Positions 20,573-31,412 of a stretch of 32,254 nt of DNA are shown one piece after another. The stretch comes from Phoronis australis. Lineage: Eukaryota > Phoronida > Phoronidae. The notes beneath the pieces were generated by a model. That model saw only the letters and a list, made by a program, of their open reading frames with translations, made no database searches and was not told the DNA's origin. Within the stretch, counting starts at the first letter, position 1, and each line of letters begins with the position of its first letter. The position numbers and the translations under genes were made by a program. Where the stretch lies: the NCBI GenBank assembly GCA_002633005.1, contig NMRA01000594.1, positions 39,722-71,975 of the forward strand, in the 5' to 3' direction.

Positions 20573-22203
20573 CAGTGTATTTCATTTAAGCAATAACATA
20601 CAGAATTAAGAAAATTATTTTCAGTTAAATTTCAGCTATATTTAATAAGTTACCCAACCCCGTTTGGCCAATTACCGAACACTAACAATGACTATTCCAT
20701 CCACCTCCCAAAAACAAAACAGCGGGAGGTTATAGGGAACGATAATTCACCAAGAACGGTGTTACTCATTCGATAGCGCACTTGAATTTTGCCGAGTAAC
20801 TGCTGAGCGACTCTAATGATGAATAAGAATGGGGGAAAACGAAGATGGGTTGAAATCACTAAAACTGGGTTTAACACTCTATTAATTTTCAACACGTGCA
20901 AGTTTGACCTTTATTTGCACTGTTTTTACTCAATGGCTTATTTCACCACAGGAGTCACACGTACAGTGCACGTAGCAAGAGTGGAACGACAGCATATACA
21001 TGTACATCTAAGTAGATGATTAGTCTCTGTGGATGTACATTTGTTTAGACAACTTAGCTTAACAGGTCGTTAGGTCCGTTTTAACATATCAAATATTTTC
21101 CAATGTGAACTATTGTATGATGGGGAGGGATTCACAAAAACTAGAAACATTCGCAAAGTCTCTTCGAATTGTTTTGTGCAATCTGTTTATGAGAAGTATT
21201 TTAAAGAGGTTTAGTCATAATTCTCCACTTTCAAGTGTAATGTATAAAAATAAACTATTTCCGGACGTGTATTTCAAAATAAGCGTAGGAGTTCCAAAGT
21301 CAAAAAATGAACAATAAGTAAGGAAAATGACCCGCATGACTGTTTTTAAAATTAAAAAGAAAATATTAGCGGTCGCTGAATTATGAAAATTAATGCATTA
21401 TAACAGAAAATAGCGAATAAGATTTCTTCAGCATCGTAGCTAAGCCATGAGTATTAATTTGTGAATCAATTATTACAGGCTGGTCACGGCTAAGGCTCGC
21501 TTAGGCGTTGTGTTAACAAAGCTACACAGGTTAGATTAGGAGTTGTCTCGTGATGCTGGGCAATTCCTGGTTCCTTTTCTCGCAGCGACTTCACAACATT
21601 TAGCTTACCTCGAAGTGCAACAAAATGCAATTTAGTGGCGCCATTCTGCATTGTGGACAAGTAAAATAGACACAATGTAATGTAAATAGATTGACGTCAT
21701 TGAAGAAATAAGATTCAGGATGGCAATTACAACGTTTGACAGGCACAGGTGACATGAACAAACAACGTTGCGTTGGCAACAAGGTTTTAAACAAGCCTGG
21801 TAGGTGCCACACATTAAATACCAAAAAAAAGATAACAACCCTATTTTTGATCCCTACAACATCATTAACATCCTGGCAATACGATAACATCGGCACGTCT
21901 AAACCAGTTTACAAGACTCCAAACACTCCGACCTGTTAGCCTTTAGTAATCTGTCCTACCCTTGTTTGTGGTGTTGGTTGCAAAGGTGGTCATGATTTGC
22001 AGTGTATTCCGAAGTTTGTAAGCACTTAGCTACAGACTGACATGTGCAGACAGGAGCTTAACGGTCATTAAGTCCGAAGACCAATAGACCACAAAGTCGC
22101 CCTGGTAGTCACGAGTTATCACCATGCTTTACAAGCAAAGCACGTGATTACACTAGCTTTTATCTTGAGTGCCTTTGGGATAGGGAACGCAGCCCAGCTT
22201 TTT
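20573..22203. repeat. Tandem duplication, copy B
   Basis: Second copy of 18913-20571, starting CAGTGTATTTCATTTAAG and ending GCAGCCCAGCTTTTT, after which unique sequence begins (GGACCGG). It contains exon 5 copy B (21526-21645). Confidence 0.97.
21526..21645 (-). CDS. Exon 5, copy B: ankyrin repeat in the right-hand duplicate
   Basis: Forty codons proposed, with acceptor ATGCAG. The core reads TKLHFVALRGKLNVVKSLRE (residues 4-23), with Thr-Lys in place of Thr-Pro. The 3' limit is uncertain. I placed it at TGT|GTAGCT because this keeps phase 0 and comes before the in-frame TAG, but that donor is weak. A much stronger donor motif, AG|GTAAGC, lies inside the repeat after CTT CGA. Copies A and B differ here by AGA versus CGA, both Arg. 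Confidence 0.7.
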
Positions 22204-22204
22204 T

Positions 22205-23784
22205 GGACCGGTTGTCGTTTTGGGAATTTCCTTCTTATAGAAACCATTATTCACAATTTTGTAATAGGTTCAAGAGAACATACTGCACCATCTGTAATCG
22301 AGGTACACACCTATAACAGATGCAGTGAAATATCGTGATTTTTAAAACCATACATGTACCTGCCACGAAAGACTACAGGTTTTAAGTCCCCATCGGGACG
22401 TGTCACCCAAATCGTACATGAACTTTATACAAGTATCTATGCTCTTCATGCACTGTTCATAATTTGTGCATTTTTATCCCAAGTCGCGTTACTTTTGGAT
22501 TCTTACGCATTTCTTAGAATTATACAATGATGTAATAATGAAATATAATTACCTGCAAACATGTCACAAGAATTGGGTATAGCTGCGTAATTCTTGGAGG
22601 ATTGCTCAATCTTTAGAAGTTAGTGGTTCGAAAGGTAGCCGGAAATTGGCCACGTCAGTGCAAGTTCGCAAATTAGATTAAGCAAGAGTCTCTAGCCAAA
22701 ATACGTCTAGTATGTGAACAGTTTAAGTTGTTAAACGTGTACAAGTAAAATACTTAATTGCGTCCTAAATCAGTTGCAATATTATAGATGTTTGAAGGTC
22801 ACTACATCAAAGAATTCGAGGGACCATAAAATTACTCAAGTTTTTACAACGTATAGCCGCCTGCTCAGGGTTCATGTTTTAGAGAAAATGTCCTGATTGG
22901 TCAATCGACAATGAGCCTCAAATCTATTTGTCAATTCGGAGGACATAAGTGTTATAAATTTGTGTCTGCAGTTCGTGCATGCGCGGACTTGCATGCTTTA
23001 GCTTAGACTCTGTTTGTGTTTAATCACAATAATAGTGTATAGAGCTACCCATTTTCTTGATTTCCCTACAAAAAGTAATATTCCGTTTTAACTCTGCTCA
23101 ACAAAGCGTTTGGGAATCGAGGCATCACTATAACCGTTCAGCGTTAACTTCGCAAAAACACACAGCTACATGTATTAGTAGTCTTGCTCTATGGATAATA
23201 AATCATGTGCAGCCTATAGTATTCAGTGTAAGAACCCCAGTGCTCAGACAGCTATATAGGTACAACGAAACAGTCGTTTAAAATACTAATGTCGCAACAT
23301 CTTTGCCCTAGTTACGTGGAAACATATGACTTGGCTTTTTTTAGTTTGCACCTTTGCGCCAGACTGGACACTCGACGTTAATGTTGATGATGACACTATC
23401 CTAGACTGTGACTAAGATTGGTTCAGAAAGGAGTCAAATAGCTCTCCACGGACGCATCAGTCAAGAGCCCCTCTCTCAATAAAAAGGTGTTAAGGCTTTA
23501 TCTGCCATACTTATGGCATAGTCTCCTGACCTCGTGGCTGCGTAGTCCGGTTAAAACGTCACCAGAACGATAATAACACCACATGCCAATCTGAAGTCCG
23601 TGAGAAACGGACGCAATGCCGCTAATTCAAGTGAACAAATTCCAGTATTTAACTCTGTGGTACGACTGTGCTATAGTCACAACTTTGTTTCAACTGTAGC
23701 TGAATAAAAGCATTACCAAAACATTGGATTTTAACAAGATTATTTTCATTTACTATTTATTGCGATTCGCGGACGTGCACTTAC
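22205..23784. other. Intron between exons 4 and 5, nothing recognised
   Basis: No ankyrin motif, domain-bearing ORF, tRNA-like boxes or inverted-repeat ends were found. Confidence 0.4.
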
Positions 23785-23886
23785 TAAATCCTTGTCATTG
23801 ACAGCATCTGGTCTCTTCTCTAAAAGCCACGTCACAATGTCTAGGTTACTGCCCAACGCAGCAAAATGCAAGGCACAGCGGCGATC
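23785..23886 (-). CDS. Exon 4: ankyrin repeat
   Basis: Thirty-four codons, phase 0, acceptor TGTAG and donor TTA|GTAAGT. The core reads CALHFAALGSNLDIVTWLLE (residues 4-23), followed by KRPDAVNDKD, a good match to the ankyrin loop and hairpin. It is one of the least degraded units, with Ala before LHF in place of the usual Thr-Pro. It lies about 2.1 kb upstream (minus sense) of the duplicated exon 5. Confidence 0.88.
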
Positions 23887-24271
23887 CTACATTGTGAAAA
23901 AAATAAAATGAAGATACGTAAATTGAAATGCATTTGGCATGGCAATATCAAAGTTTGACAGGCACAGTCTGCTTAAAGCATATTAAATGAGCATGAAATT
24001 TAGCATTTTATAATGCCCATGAGTCGAATGAAATAATAATTGTGCACAACGACAAGTGTGGTGTCTTCAACAAAGTTTTACAATGAGCATGCAACTTCAG
24101 TATTTCAGGCCGCTTCCGATCAAGGTTGAGAAGTACCACTCACGTACAACTGGCAATTAAAACTATACCCACAATGGCACTATTATGTGATTTTCCAAAC
24201 GTTTTTAGCAACATACATGTACATATAGCAGGATATCCGAGACACGTCTTTGCCCTTAGCGTCCTACTTAC

Positions 24272-24388
24272 ACTATCACGAGCCGATACTGCAGATGGCA
24301 TTTTCTCAAGCAACAAATTGACAACCTCCATGCTTCCTCCTAAACACGCATAGTGCAGAGGAGCTGCGTCGTCAAAAGGGGATGAATG
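24272..24388 (-). CDS. Exon 3: ankyrin repeat
   Basis: Thirty-nine codons, phase 0, acceptor TTTAG and donor AGT|GTAAGT. The repeat core is APLHYACLGGSMEVVNLLLE (about residues 9-28), a clear ankyrin helix-turn-helix. It is preceded by an extra Ser/Asp segment (HSSPFDD), which makes this exon longer than 33 codons. The tail PSAVSARDS fits the hairpin leading to the next repeat. The intron to exon 4 is only about 385 bp. Confidence 0.88.
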
Positions 24389-26029
24389 CTAAAGCGAGAT
24401 GAAAGAAACGTTTTAATTTTACTTGACTGTAATAAAGTCAATCTTATAAGCCTTGAAAAAAATGTTCTTATTGCAGAAGTTGTATTGTTGTCTGACTTTG
24501 ATGGAAGTTTGGAATTTGCAACGACATTGTTAAACCACAGGCTGTAGTTGGTCCAAGGTTAAATTTGCACATGAATGCCTTGATAGAAAAATATTGAATA
24601 TATTAAGATCCGCAGCATTATACTCTGCTTAGCTGGTTAAAAACGAAAATCGAATTAGAACTTTCATTCTCACAAAAGTCGGTATCATAATCTTCTGTGC
24701 CGTGAGCGTATTCTATTTCCTTTACCAACGATAAAGACGAAACCAAACGCTACGTATCAGAGTTTACTGGGGTTGGTAAAACCCAAAATTCCGAATTCGA
24801 AAGTGGCAAATGAACAAATTGTCCGTTAATTCATCCAGGCTGTTTCAGGACCAACGTAAGATCGGATGAGCGTGGTAATTTTAAAAACCACAAAGTCCTT
24901 TGGTTAATTGCTAAACAGCAACGAAATTCTCCTTGGTGTGTAACCATGCCACATATTGAAGGTGTGATGCAAATGCCTATTCCGTCCCTTCGTCAAAAGT
25001 TTTCAAACGCTTTACATGCTTTTACTAAGAAATCGGCAAGTGTTACTAATGGTTTGGAAGAAAATGACCAGTACAGGAGAAGAGCTGGACCACCTCGAAC
25101 AACAAGATACAATTCGGTACAGTATCAGAACAGTTCTAAATATTATGTTTCGTTTGAATTAGTGATTGCACAATAAACAAGACTAGATGAGTTAGGGATA
25201 AGAAATCGTTAGCCATGAGTATTATAAGAAAGGTGCATATATTGGTACGTACATGAAACGGGAACGTCAACATTAGAAGACTTGAGAATTCTCGATGTCT
25301 CGATCTAACTACAGTACATTGAGTTTACAAAACACGTCACTCTTTTGGCCACTAGTAAGTTCCCTCTGCTTAATGCACTGCTTAATAAAGACACACGCGA
25401 TTCATTGTGTCCAACCAGTCCCAAATGGGAAAATTAACTTAAAGTAAGATTTTGTCTTGACATGACTTTTGCATATTATCAATACTTTATGTATCTTCAA
25501 ACTTTTGTACAGAATTAAGTCAGTGAGGTTAATTTTTGTAATTGCCCATTGTCATTTACCATTATAAAATTGGCCTTGTTTTGATCCTTTGCCAGTTTAA
25601 TAGTGATTTCTGAGCTCCGAAGCACTGAGAGTTCGTTATTTCTTTAAACAAAGCTCATAAATTCCAGGCTACGCATATTTGCGAGCGTAGACATTACGTG
25701 TATTTTACTAAGCAACAAATTGAGACTAATTTCACAACGGCGTGTTTTCGGCAGGAAGCACGGGTTTAATGTCGTTTTAAGTAATATTTTATTCAGACAG
25801 CCTACACATTCCCGGACATTGTGATTTGGGGAGATTTTTAAAATAGCATTCAAAAATTTGCCTTAAAATGGGCCGTATAAGAAATGAGAGATTGTTGACT
25901 GACTTGTTTTGTACGTAGTCCTGCTGCGTTCGAGGCAACTTATTTCGTATGAAACGTACCAATAAGAACGCTGGTTTTAAAATACCACACACCATGCTTT
26001 TACACAAGCGAGTGAGGAAATTTCAGTTC
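24389..26029. other. Intron between exons 2 and 3 with a possible ankyrin-exon relic
   Basis: On the minus strand about 25755-25675 a segment resembles exon 3: a CTCAATTTGTTGCTTAGTAAA block parallels GTCAATTTGTTGCTTGAGAAA, giving SLNLLLSK next to the VVNLLLEK of exon 3. The first helix is not recognisable and no clear splice pair frames it. Otherwise no gene is supported. Confidence 0.3.
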
Positions 26030-26035
26030 TGATTG

Positions 26036-26261
26036 TTAATGGCGTAGCCTAAAAAATACAACAGAAGGTGGTTGTGGGCAATAAGAAATTGTTGGAGATC
26101 GGGGGCACGCTGAAATGAGAGGCAACCGAGGGGACCTTTCCAAACAGAAGAGGTGCAAGTCGCAAATTATAACTCAACCGAGGAGGACATTTTGCAAGGA
26201 CCAGGGGAGCCATGGCACAGGTGTGCACCACATCCGCCCCCCCCTCGTGGTTACCCCAGTG
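26036..26261. mobile_element. Candidate short inverted-repeat element
   Basis: The left end AATGGCGTAGCC (about 26038) pairs with the inverted right end ACTGGGGTAACC (from about 26260) at 9 of 12 positions. A direct repeat CTGATTG flanks both sides (26029-26035 and 26262-26268), as expected for a target duplication of 7-8 bp. A C-run sits near the right end. No ORF with a domain. Probably a non-autonomous DNA element. Confidence 0.45.
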
Positions 26262-26721
26262 CTGATTGAATTGTAGCTGACACAGTGGTTTTTATATTAG
26301 AGTGGACAGGCTTTAACTAAACCCCTGCAGCCTTTGAAATCTACAACAATTAGATTGGGTTTTGTAGCAAAAATCTAGCACTACCTGTTGTCGACATTTA
26401 TTTGACGTTTTTACGCGCAGTCGCCACGCATTGCAGGCAGAATTCACAACCAAAAGTGTTAAAGATTTATGTACATTTAGCCGTGGTTCAATCGAGATTT
26501 TGTAACGATACAAGTGTAAGCTGCAGTTTTGGGAGGTCAAAGCTTGTAGCAGTTCGTTTTAGCGGCATTCGAGTCTTGGCACTGAACATGTACATGTACT
26601 GGAAGTTACTCACCCAATTGTGTCAACACTAAACGCATAATTCAAAAACGTTGATTGTAATCAACGGGAAGTTACATAGAACGCAAGAGGTCGTAAAAAG
26701 TGGAAATCTAATTACACTTAC

Positions 26722-26811
26722 GAAGAAAAGTGTCCTTTTCTTCGGGAGGAGCTTTTTGACATTGTCGATGTCACCCTTAAAAGCAGCGTAATTCAGAGGT
26801 TGGTCACGTAA
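26722..26811 (-). CDS. Exon 2: ankyrin repeat
   Basis: Thirty codons, phase 0 at both ends, with acceptor TTTCAG and donor GTAAGT. The core reads QPLNYAAFKGDIDNVKKLL, which matches the two-helix ankyrin pattern with Asn replacing the usual His of TPLH. The last residues (about 23-30) are basic then Phe-rich, and the normal beta-hairpin Asp/Gly residues are missing. The exon is short for an ankyrin unit, which usually has 33 residues. A hAT-like element lies just upstream in intron 1. Confidence 0.8.
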
Positions 26812-26909
26812 CTGAAATACAAAATGTGCAACAGAAACGATGGTTTTCAAGCCCTGCAAAATAATGGCCAAACGTCGCTCTAGTTCCTCTCTAAAACAGC
26901 ATTCCAAAG

Positions 26910-27208
26910 CAGTGGCGGATCGAGAATGCCATAAAGAGGGACCCAACGTTCGAAGAGGTTGTCTCGGAAAATTGGGCAAAGCGTGATTGTGTTCGCAGCA
27001 GAGGCCCGAAAGTTGCGGGGCCCAGTTTTTGTGACCCTTCTGTTCTGAAAACCTGCTGTTCGAAAAAAAAAACGGGAACGCCGCGATCTGGGTTTTGAAC
27101 CCCCTTCCCCTTTTCCGTTTCTTACGCTGTTGCTGTTCCATTTTGCTTGTGCCATCCAAGAGGGGAGAGCCCCGGGTCCCCTGCCCCCCACCCCCCTAAG
27201 TCCGCCTA
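26910..27208. mobile_element. Non-autonomous hAT-like element with target duplication
   Basis: The left end CAGTGGCGGATCGAG and the inverted right end AGGCGGACTTAGGGG share a GGCGGA core. The element is bounded by the direct repeat TTCCAAAG (26902-26909 and 27209-27216), an 8 bp target duplication typical of hAT transposons. The ORFs across it are low-complexity readings of G/C-rich ends, not transposase. It lies in intron 1 of the ankyrin gene. Confidence 0.7.
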
Positions 27209-27216
27209 TTCCAAAG

Positions 27217-27988
27217 AACACGCAAGCTCTGCGAAAACATTACATACCATCCATTTCTTGCTTATAATGTAAAAGCAGGTTAATGAGATTGCTTTGAGTG
27301 TCTTAACACAGATTTTAATGTCAAACACTTTGTTTACAGCAACGTACTCCATCCAATTTTTATGTTTGTAATTATTTTTCAAAATACATCGATATACTTT
27401 CTCAATTTATTAATAGAATAAAGATTGGTCAAACATTGTTTAATTTCTCCATGTTTCAGTCTGCGTAAATCACGATTGGAAATCCATTAGCAGTTATTCC
27501 CTGTACAGGGTAGTTAATTCGAGTACATATATGTATACCAAAAGGCGAATCTTTTTCTAAATAGGTCAGAAAAAAATAAAAAAACAAATGTCAGAACTGA
27601 CGCTACAGGTATCTTTTTGTACACGACGTACCTTAAAGCAGTTAACGAATCCAGCATTCGTTGAAATGTCAATTTAAGTCAGCCGCTTTTATTGTCATTT
27701 TGGTTATATTAGGATTTTCTGGCTGTATTATCTTAATTTCCATGGGATCTAATTTCTTACAATCTCTAATTAGTTATGGCATTCGTCACTCTGGAAGTGG
27801 CCCTTCTGACACGAAACAATCGCTGCCAACTTTCCACGAAGGCGACGATCTCCAGAGTGCTTAGTAATTTCTAAAATTGCAGCAATTAGTAGTTTTTGAC
27901 GATCATTGCCGAATTCCTAAGCCCAAGCGAGAGGTCCAAAATTAACTACAATTGTTCGTAAATGTACAAACAAATGCAACAGAATTAC
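27217..27988. other. Rest of intron 1, nothing recognised
   Basis: AT-rich. An isolated donor-like AAG|GTACGT on the minus strand near 27630 has only a short open stretch before it and no acceptor. Confidence 0.4.
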
Positions 27989-28171
27989 TATGGTTTCAGG
28001 TGAACTGCCTTCCGTGTGAGGTTGCATCATTCCAGACAAAGACTCTGAACTGCCACTGGGCACCATCAGCTCTTCGTCGCTGCTAATCTGTTTTCCCTTA
28101 TGAACGTAGTCTTTGGTGTCCCCTCCGCTGCTCTTTGGGTCGGGCTTTGTTTCTCCCTCAGCGTCAGACAT
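27989..28171 (-). CDS. Exon 1: N-terminal acidic exon of the ankyrin-repeat protein
   Basis: Reads 61 codons from ATG at 28171, beginning MSDAEGETKPDPKSSGG. It is rich in Ser, Gly, Asp and Glu and is predicted disordered; residues 30-36 include the acidic stretch SSDEELM. An in-frame TAG lies two codons upstream of the ATG, which supports this start. The exon is proposed to end at ATA followed by GTAATT (donor at 27988-27987), which keeps phase 0 like the later exons. That donor is only moderate, and the frame stays open to 27917 without it. No domain is recognisable. It is tied to the ankyrin exons by strand, order and phase; a transcript would confirm the join. A CTTAG just before the ATG could also be an acceptor after a 5' untranslated exon. 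Confidence 0.6.
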
Positions 28172-31100
28172 TGCCTAAGTCCCAAAATAGTCTCCTAGTT
28201 TCCTAGAATCAATCAGAAATATGTATTACCACAACATGGTCGACAGAATTGAAATACAGGACTACATGTATTAACAAACAGCGAGAAGCCTGCCAGTTGT
28301 GGATTGATCTTATCATTTATTGTTGGCAACTTATAAATGAATAATCCCGCAGTAGGAACATCCAATGTACTGAGACTTGTTGAATTACGCCAATGACTCA
28401 GTTAACGTTCGCTATTTACGAATACACCTAAACAACGGCTGACATTCACACATGCATGATGTAAATAATTTGACTAAAAACTGTTTACATTACAATGGAT
28501 GAATGAAGCAAGGTAAGATTTGAACAGTACACAAGTTCGCCGAATAAAAGAAAGGGTGCTCGTACTTATTTTTAACATAAAGACCAATGTTAAATTATCT
28601 ACTAAAGTCACCATAAAGTGTCCCCGCACTGTATTTAATGTGGCTTCCATCCTCAATATCGTCAGTATACATAAATAACAAAATAAATTGATTGATAGGT
28701 GGAAAAACGTTGTTCTCTACTTGTACCCAACTGCCTGCCAATTTAGTTGATTGGTTTGAACATTGGTAAAGACCAAACGCGTGTATCAAATATATTTACC
28801 TGGACATCTGTCATACATGCATTCTTTTAAATTAAGTTCATTAAAATATTGATAAACATCTTGTTAACCTACTCGTGGAATTTTATCAATCCTCTACATC
28901 TCGATAACTTTGTTCACAAGAATACTCTTTTCGTTTTCAATTCTGTCTGGCCCATACTATACAATGCCAAACCCAGTCCAGTGCAGTAAGTTTTTTATAA
29001 ATACCTTGCGTTTGCGTTATTTTTTCTTTCAGTACAACCATGCTGAATGTTATAACTATCTAATCGAATACTTATTTAACACCTTTTCAATTTCACCAAA
29101 TTCAGCCAATTATTTGCCAATCATTGCCAACCGCGGTGACACCATGGAATTCTGCCTAACTCACCCCAGGCTGCTGAATTTGGGGTACTTCGTCCGAGGC
29201 ATAACCAAATTTGCAAAATTTGTTATACTCGGTCTCAGTATTTGAGTCAGGGAGCCATTTGAAATAATTGGGGCTATTTTAGTATTGGAAAGTTGAAACT
29301 TGTGCTTTATCGAATCATTCTCGTTCTGAAACTATTTCTTCAATTAAAAAAACTGGTACCAAATTACGAGCAACATGTCTCATCAATGATCCATTCTTTG
29401 TTGTTAAACCCTGCTAATAACCAGTTTCCCAAAGAAACAACTACGGCGTTTTCATGAACTGCTGTTTCAGTGAAGTGGCGATATAACCGCCTTCAGTCAA
29501 AAACTCACTTCGGACTTAAACAACTTGTCGCTATAATCTGATACGCTAACGTGTTCTATTCTCAGATCGAACACAATTCCTGTGTTTGGGAAGAAGTGGC
29601 ATTTAGTTATTGCTTGAGGTCAGGTTAATCACGCCATGCCATGTTATGCGTGAGCACGGTATCACCAATACCAAATTGTTAGTTTTTCCATAGCAAAGGA
29701 ATCTTTTCTCATCTTCGTAATGAAAAATCTGAGGAGAAGTGTATAACGGAACGTGGCCTTATTCAGAAGTCATTGTTAACGGCCAAGGTCGGATTCCTTG
29801 ACAATTTAAAAACGAGACTTTTTCATTCACCGCACTCTCCTTCTATCAGCCTTCACTAAACTACCACATGATGCACCGGAAATTTGTGAGGAATTAAATA
29901 TTGTCACAAGAAAATGAGTTTTTGAGAAACGAACTCTGTTTCCACGTGATACATCACTCGTGTAGACGAGTTATAACAATTATAAAATCATGAGACAAGT
30001 TACTACTGTCAATGCAAATATTTTGGCGACTTTTTGCAGAGTTTTTTTTGGAAATCAAACTTACAGAGACGCCTCTGTGACAGCCTGAAAGAGCATCACA
30101 CCTCAGAGAAAAGCAACTTATATATATATATGCAATGTGTTAGCAACAATCACCAAGCTAATTCAGATATTATTATCTGTAGAGAGGAATTACTGTACAT
30201 TAAAGCGTCATTGGCCCTTTAGGACCAGCATGCTACTGATTCTCCGAATAACATGCAGAGCTCAGTGACCCTGCAACTATGGTGATGACCAGCTTCTTAC
30301 AGTTCCTTGTATCTCTTATTTCACTCGATAGATGTTACCTGAGCTGTATGTTGGCACTTGCTGACCTTTGTGAAAATTTATTATCCTGATGATGGCTAAT
30401 GAATAGACGGAACGTTGACTGAACCTGAACTTTTTTACTTGTGCGGCGATTGTACGTTTTTAATATCACGTAAAAGTACGCACTTTTCGCAAAAGTTGCA
30501 AGATGCATGAAACAGTCCCAAAAAGGGTCTCAGCTAAGTTCCTTAAATCTTCTCCGTATTTGTATCGTTCTTTACTCACAGACGTAATCTTTTCTCACTA
30601 TTATATTTTTATAATGATGGCCTCTTCGACTAATAACATATTCTAATAATACAATTGAAAGCTGCACCCTTAGTTCAACGAAAATAGATAGGGTCTTAGC
30701 CCATAAATAAGGGCGTAGCATGAAAAGATCCCTACTTATTTTAAAAAAGGTTGAGAATTTAAACTGGAGTTCCTAAAAAATTACTTAGCAATGAAACTAA
30801 AACAAAATGACAAAGGATAACAAGTGTTTTCACTAGTCCACGAATACGCAGTAGATTTAATGAACTTTGTTGAATCCCTATCTGGGACTGTTTCATGCAA
30901 ATGGGCTCTTACGTCTCATATTTTGCAGAATTTTTCCGTCTATTGTGAAGATAAGCGCTATCACATATTTATCGAGTAATTGTCATTTTCATTGTCCTCT
31001 CCATGAAAAGTCGTTGCTCCACAATACATTGACAATAACACTTAACGCAATCATTTCTCACTTCAAAAAGTAATGAAACAAAAAACAAGGTACAGTTCTT

Positions 31101-31307
31101 CTTTTAAGTTACATATTGATAACTAATTGGCAGCTATATGCAAATATATGGAGTGGAATAAATCATTTAGATGCATTGTTCAATCATGTGTAGGATAATT
31201 TTCGTCCTTAAAAAATAGGCTATAAAAACGCTGGACTCATCACGCCAACTCTGTCCAGGACGAAATAATACTATATTTAATGTTTTGTTTACATCTGAAA
31301 TTTCAGA
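28172..31307. other. Upstream flank of the ankyrin gene, no gene supported
   Basis: Should hold the promoter and any 5' untranslated exon of the ankyrin gene, but I could not place a TATA box or start site with confidence. The longest ORF (28910-29245, plus, 111 codons, no ATG start) is Phe/Tyr-rich and shows no domain. A short TA run lies at about 30120-30130. Confidence 0.35.
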
Positions 31308-31412
31308 GAGCATTAAAACGCATTTAAATTCACACAGACAGGGGAGCATAATAATGAGCATTAAAACACTCAGACAGTGCATCATAACTACACTGTACGA
31401 ACATTAAAACAC
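31308..31412 (+). repeat. Three spaced copies of GAGCATTAAAAC
   Basis: Copies or near copies start near 31308, 31356 and 31399 (the last is GAACATTAAAAC), 43-48 bp apart; the first two are followed by ACAGACAG or CAGACAG. Possibly a decayed minisatellite of under 50 bp. Confidence 0.4.

Larger units (their letters stand above)
5582..28171 (-). other. Multi-exon ankyrin-repeat gene (whole recognised span)
   Basis: Twelve kinds of exon are recognised in minus-strand order: 28171-27989, 26811-26722, 24388-24272, 23886-23785, 21645-21526 with its duplicate 20012-19893, 18883-18788, 18401-18300, 15313-15218, 14088-14023, 6984-6892, 6520-6422 and 5680-5582. Most inner exons carry one ankyrin repeat with variants of PLHYAALGGN followed by a second helix such as EIVDLLL. 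All proposed junctions are phase 0 with AG acceptors; donors are GTAAGT-like except one GC donor and weak donors at three exons. Ankyrin repeats are known protein-protein interaction modules; the specific partner is unknown. No transmembrane segment was seen in the recognised exons. The terminal exon, stop and poly(A) site were not found, so the gene may run past the recognised left limit. No named orthologue is claimed. Confidence 0.85.

Noticed and set aside
19967-21939. Several ORFs on both strands repeated in the two duplicates
   Set aside because: They are shadows of the duplicated sequence; only the ankyrin exon has domain and acceptor support.
26629-27221. Long minus-strand ORFs over 26629-27221
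   Set aside because: They run through the exon 2 ankyrin unit, its flanking introns and the G/C-rich hAT-like element; only the exon 2 part is supported as coding.
27625-27700. Small minus-strand exon candidate before AAG|GTACGT in intron 1
   Set aside because: A stop lies closely upstream and no acceptor is present in the right place.
28910-29245. 111-codon plus-strand ORF
   Set aside because: Starts at TTG, composition is low-complexity Phe/Tyr, and no domain or splice context.
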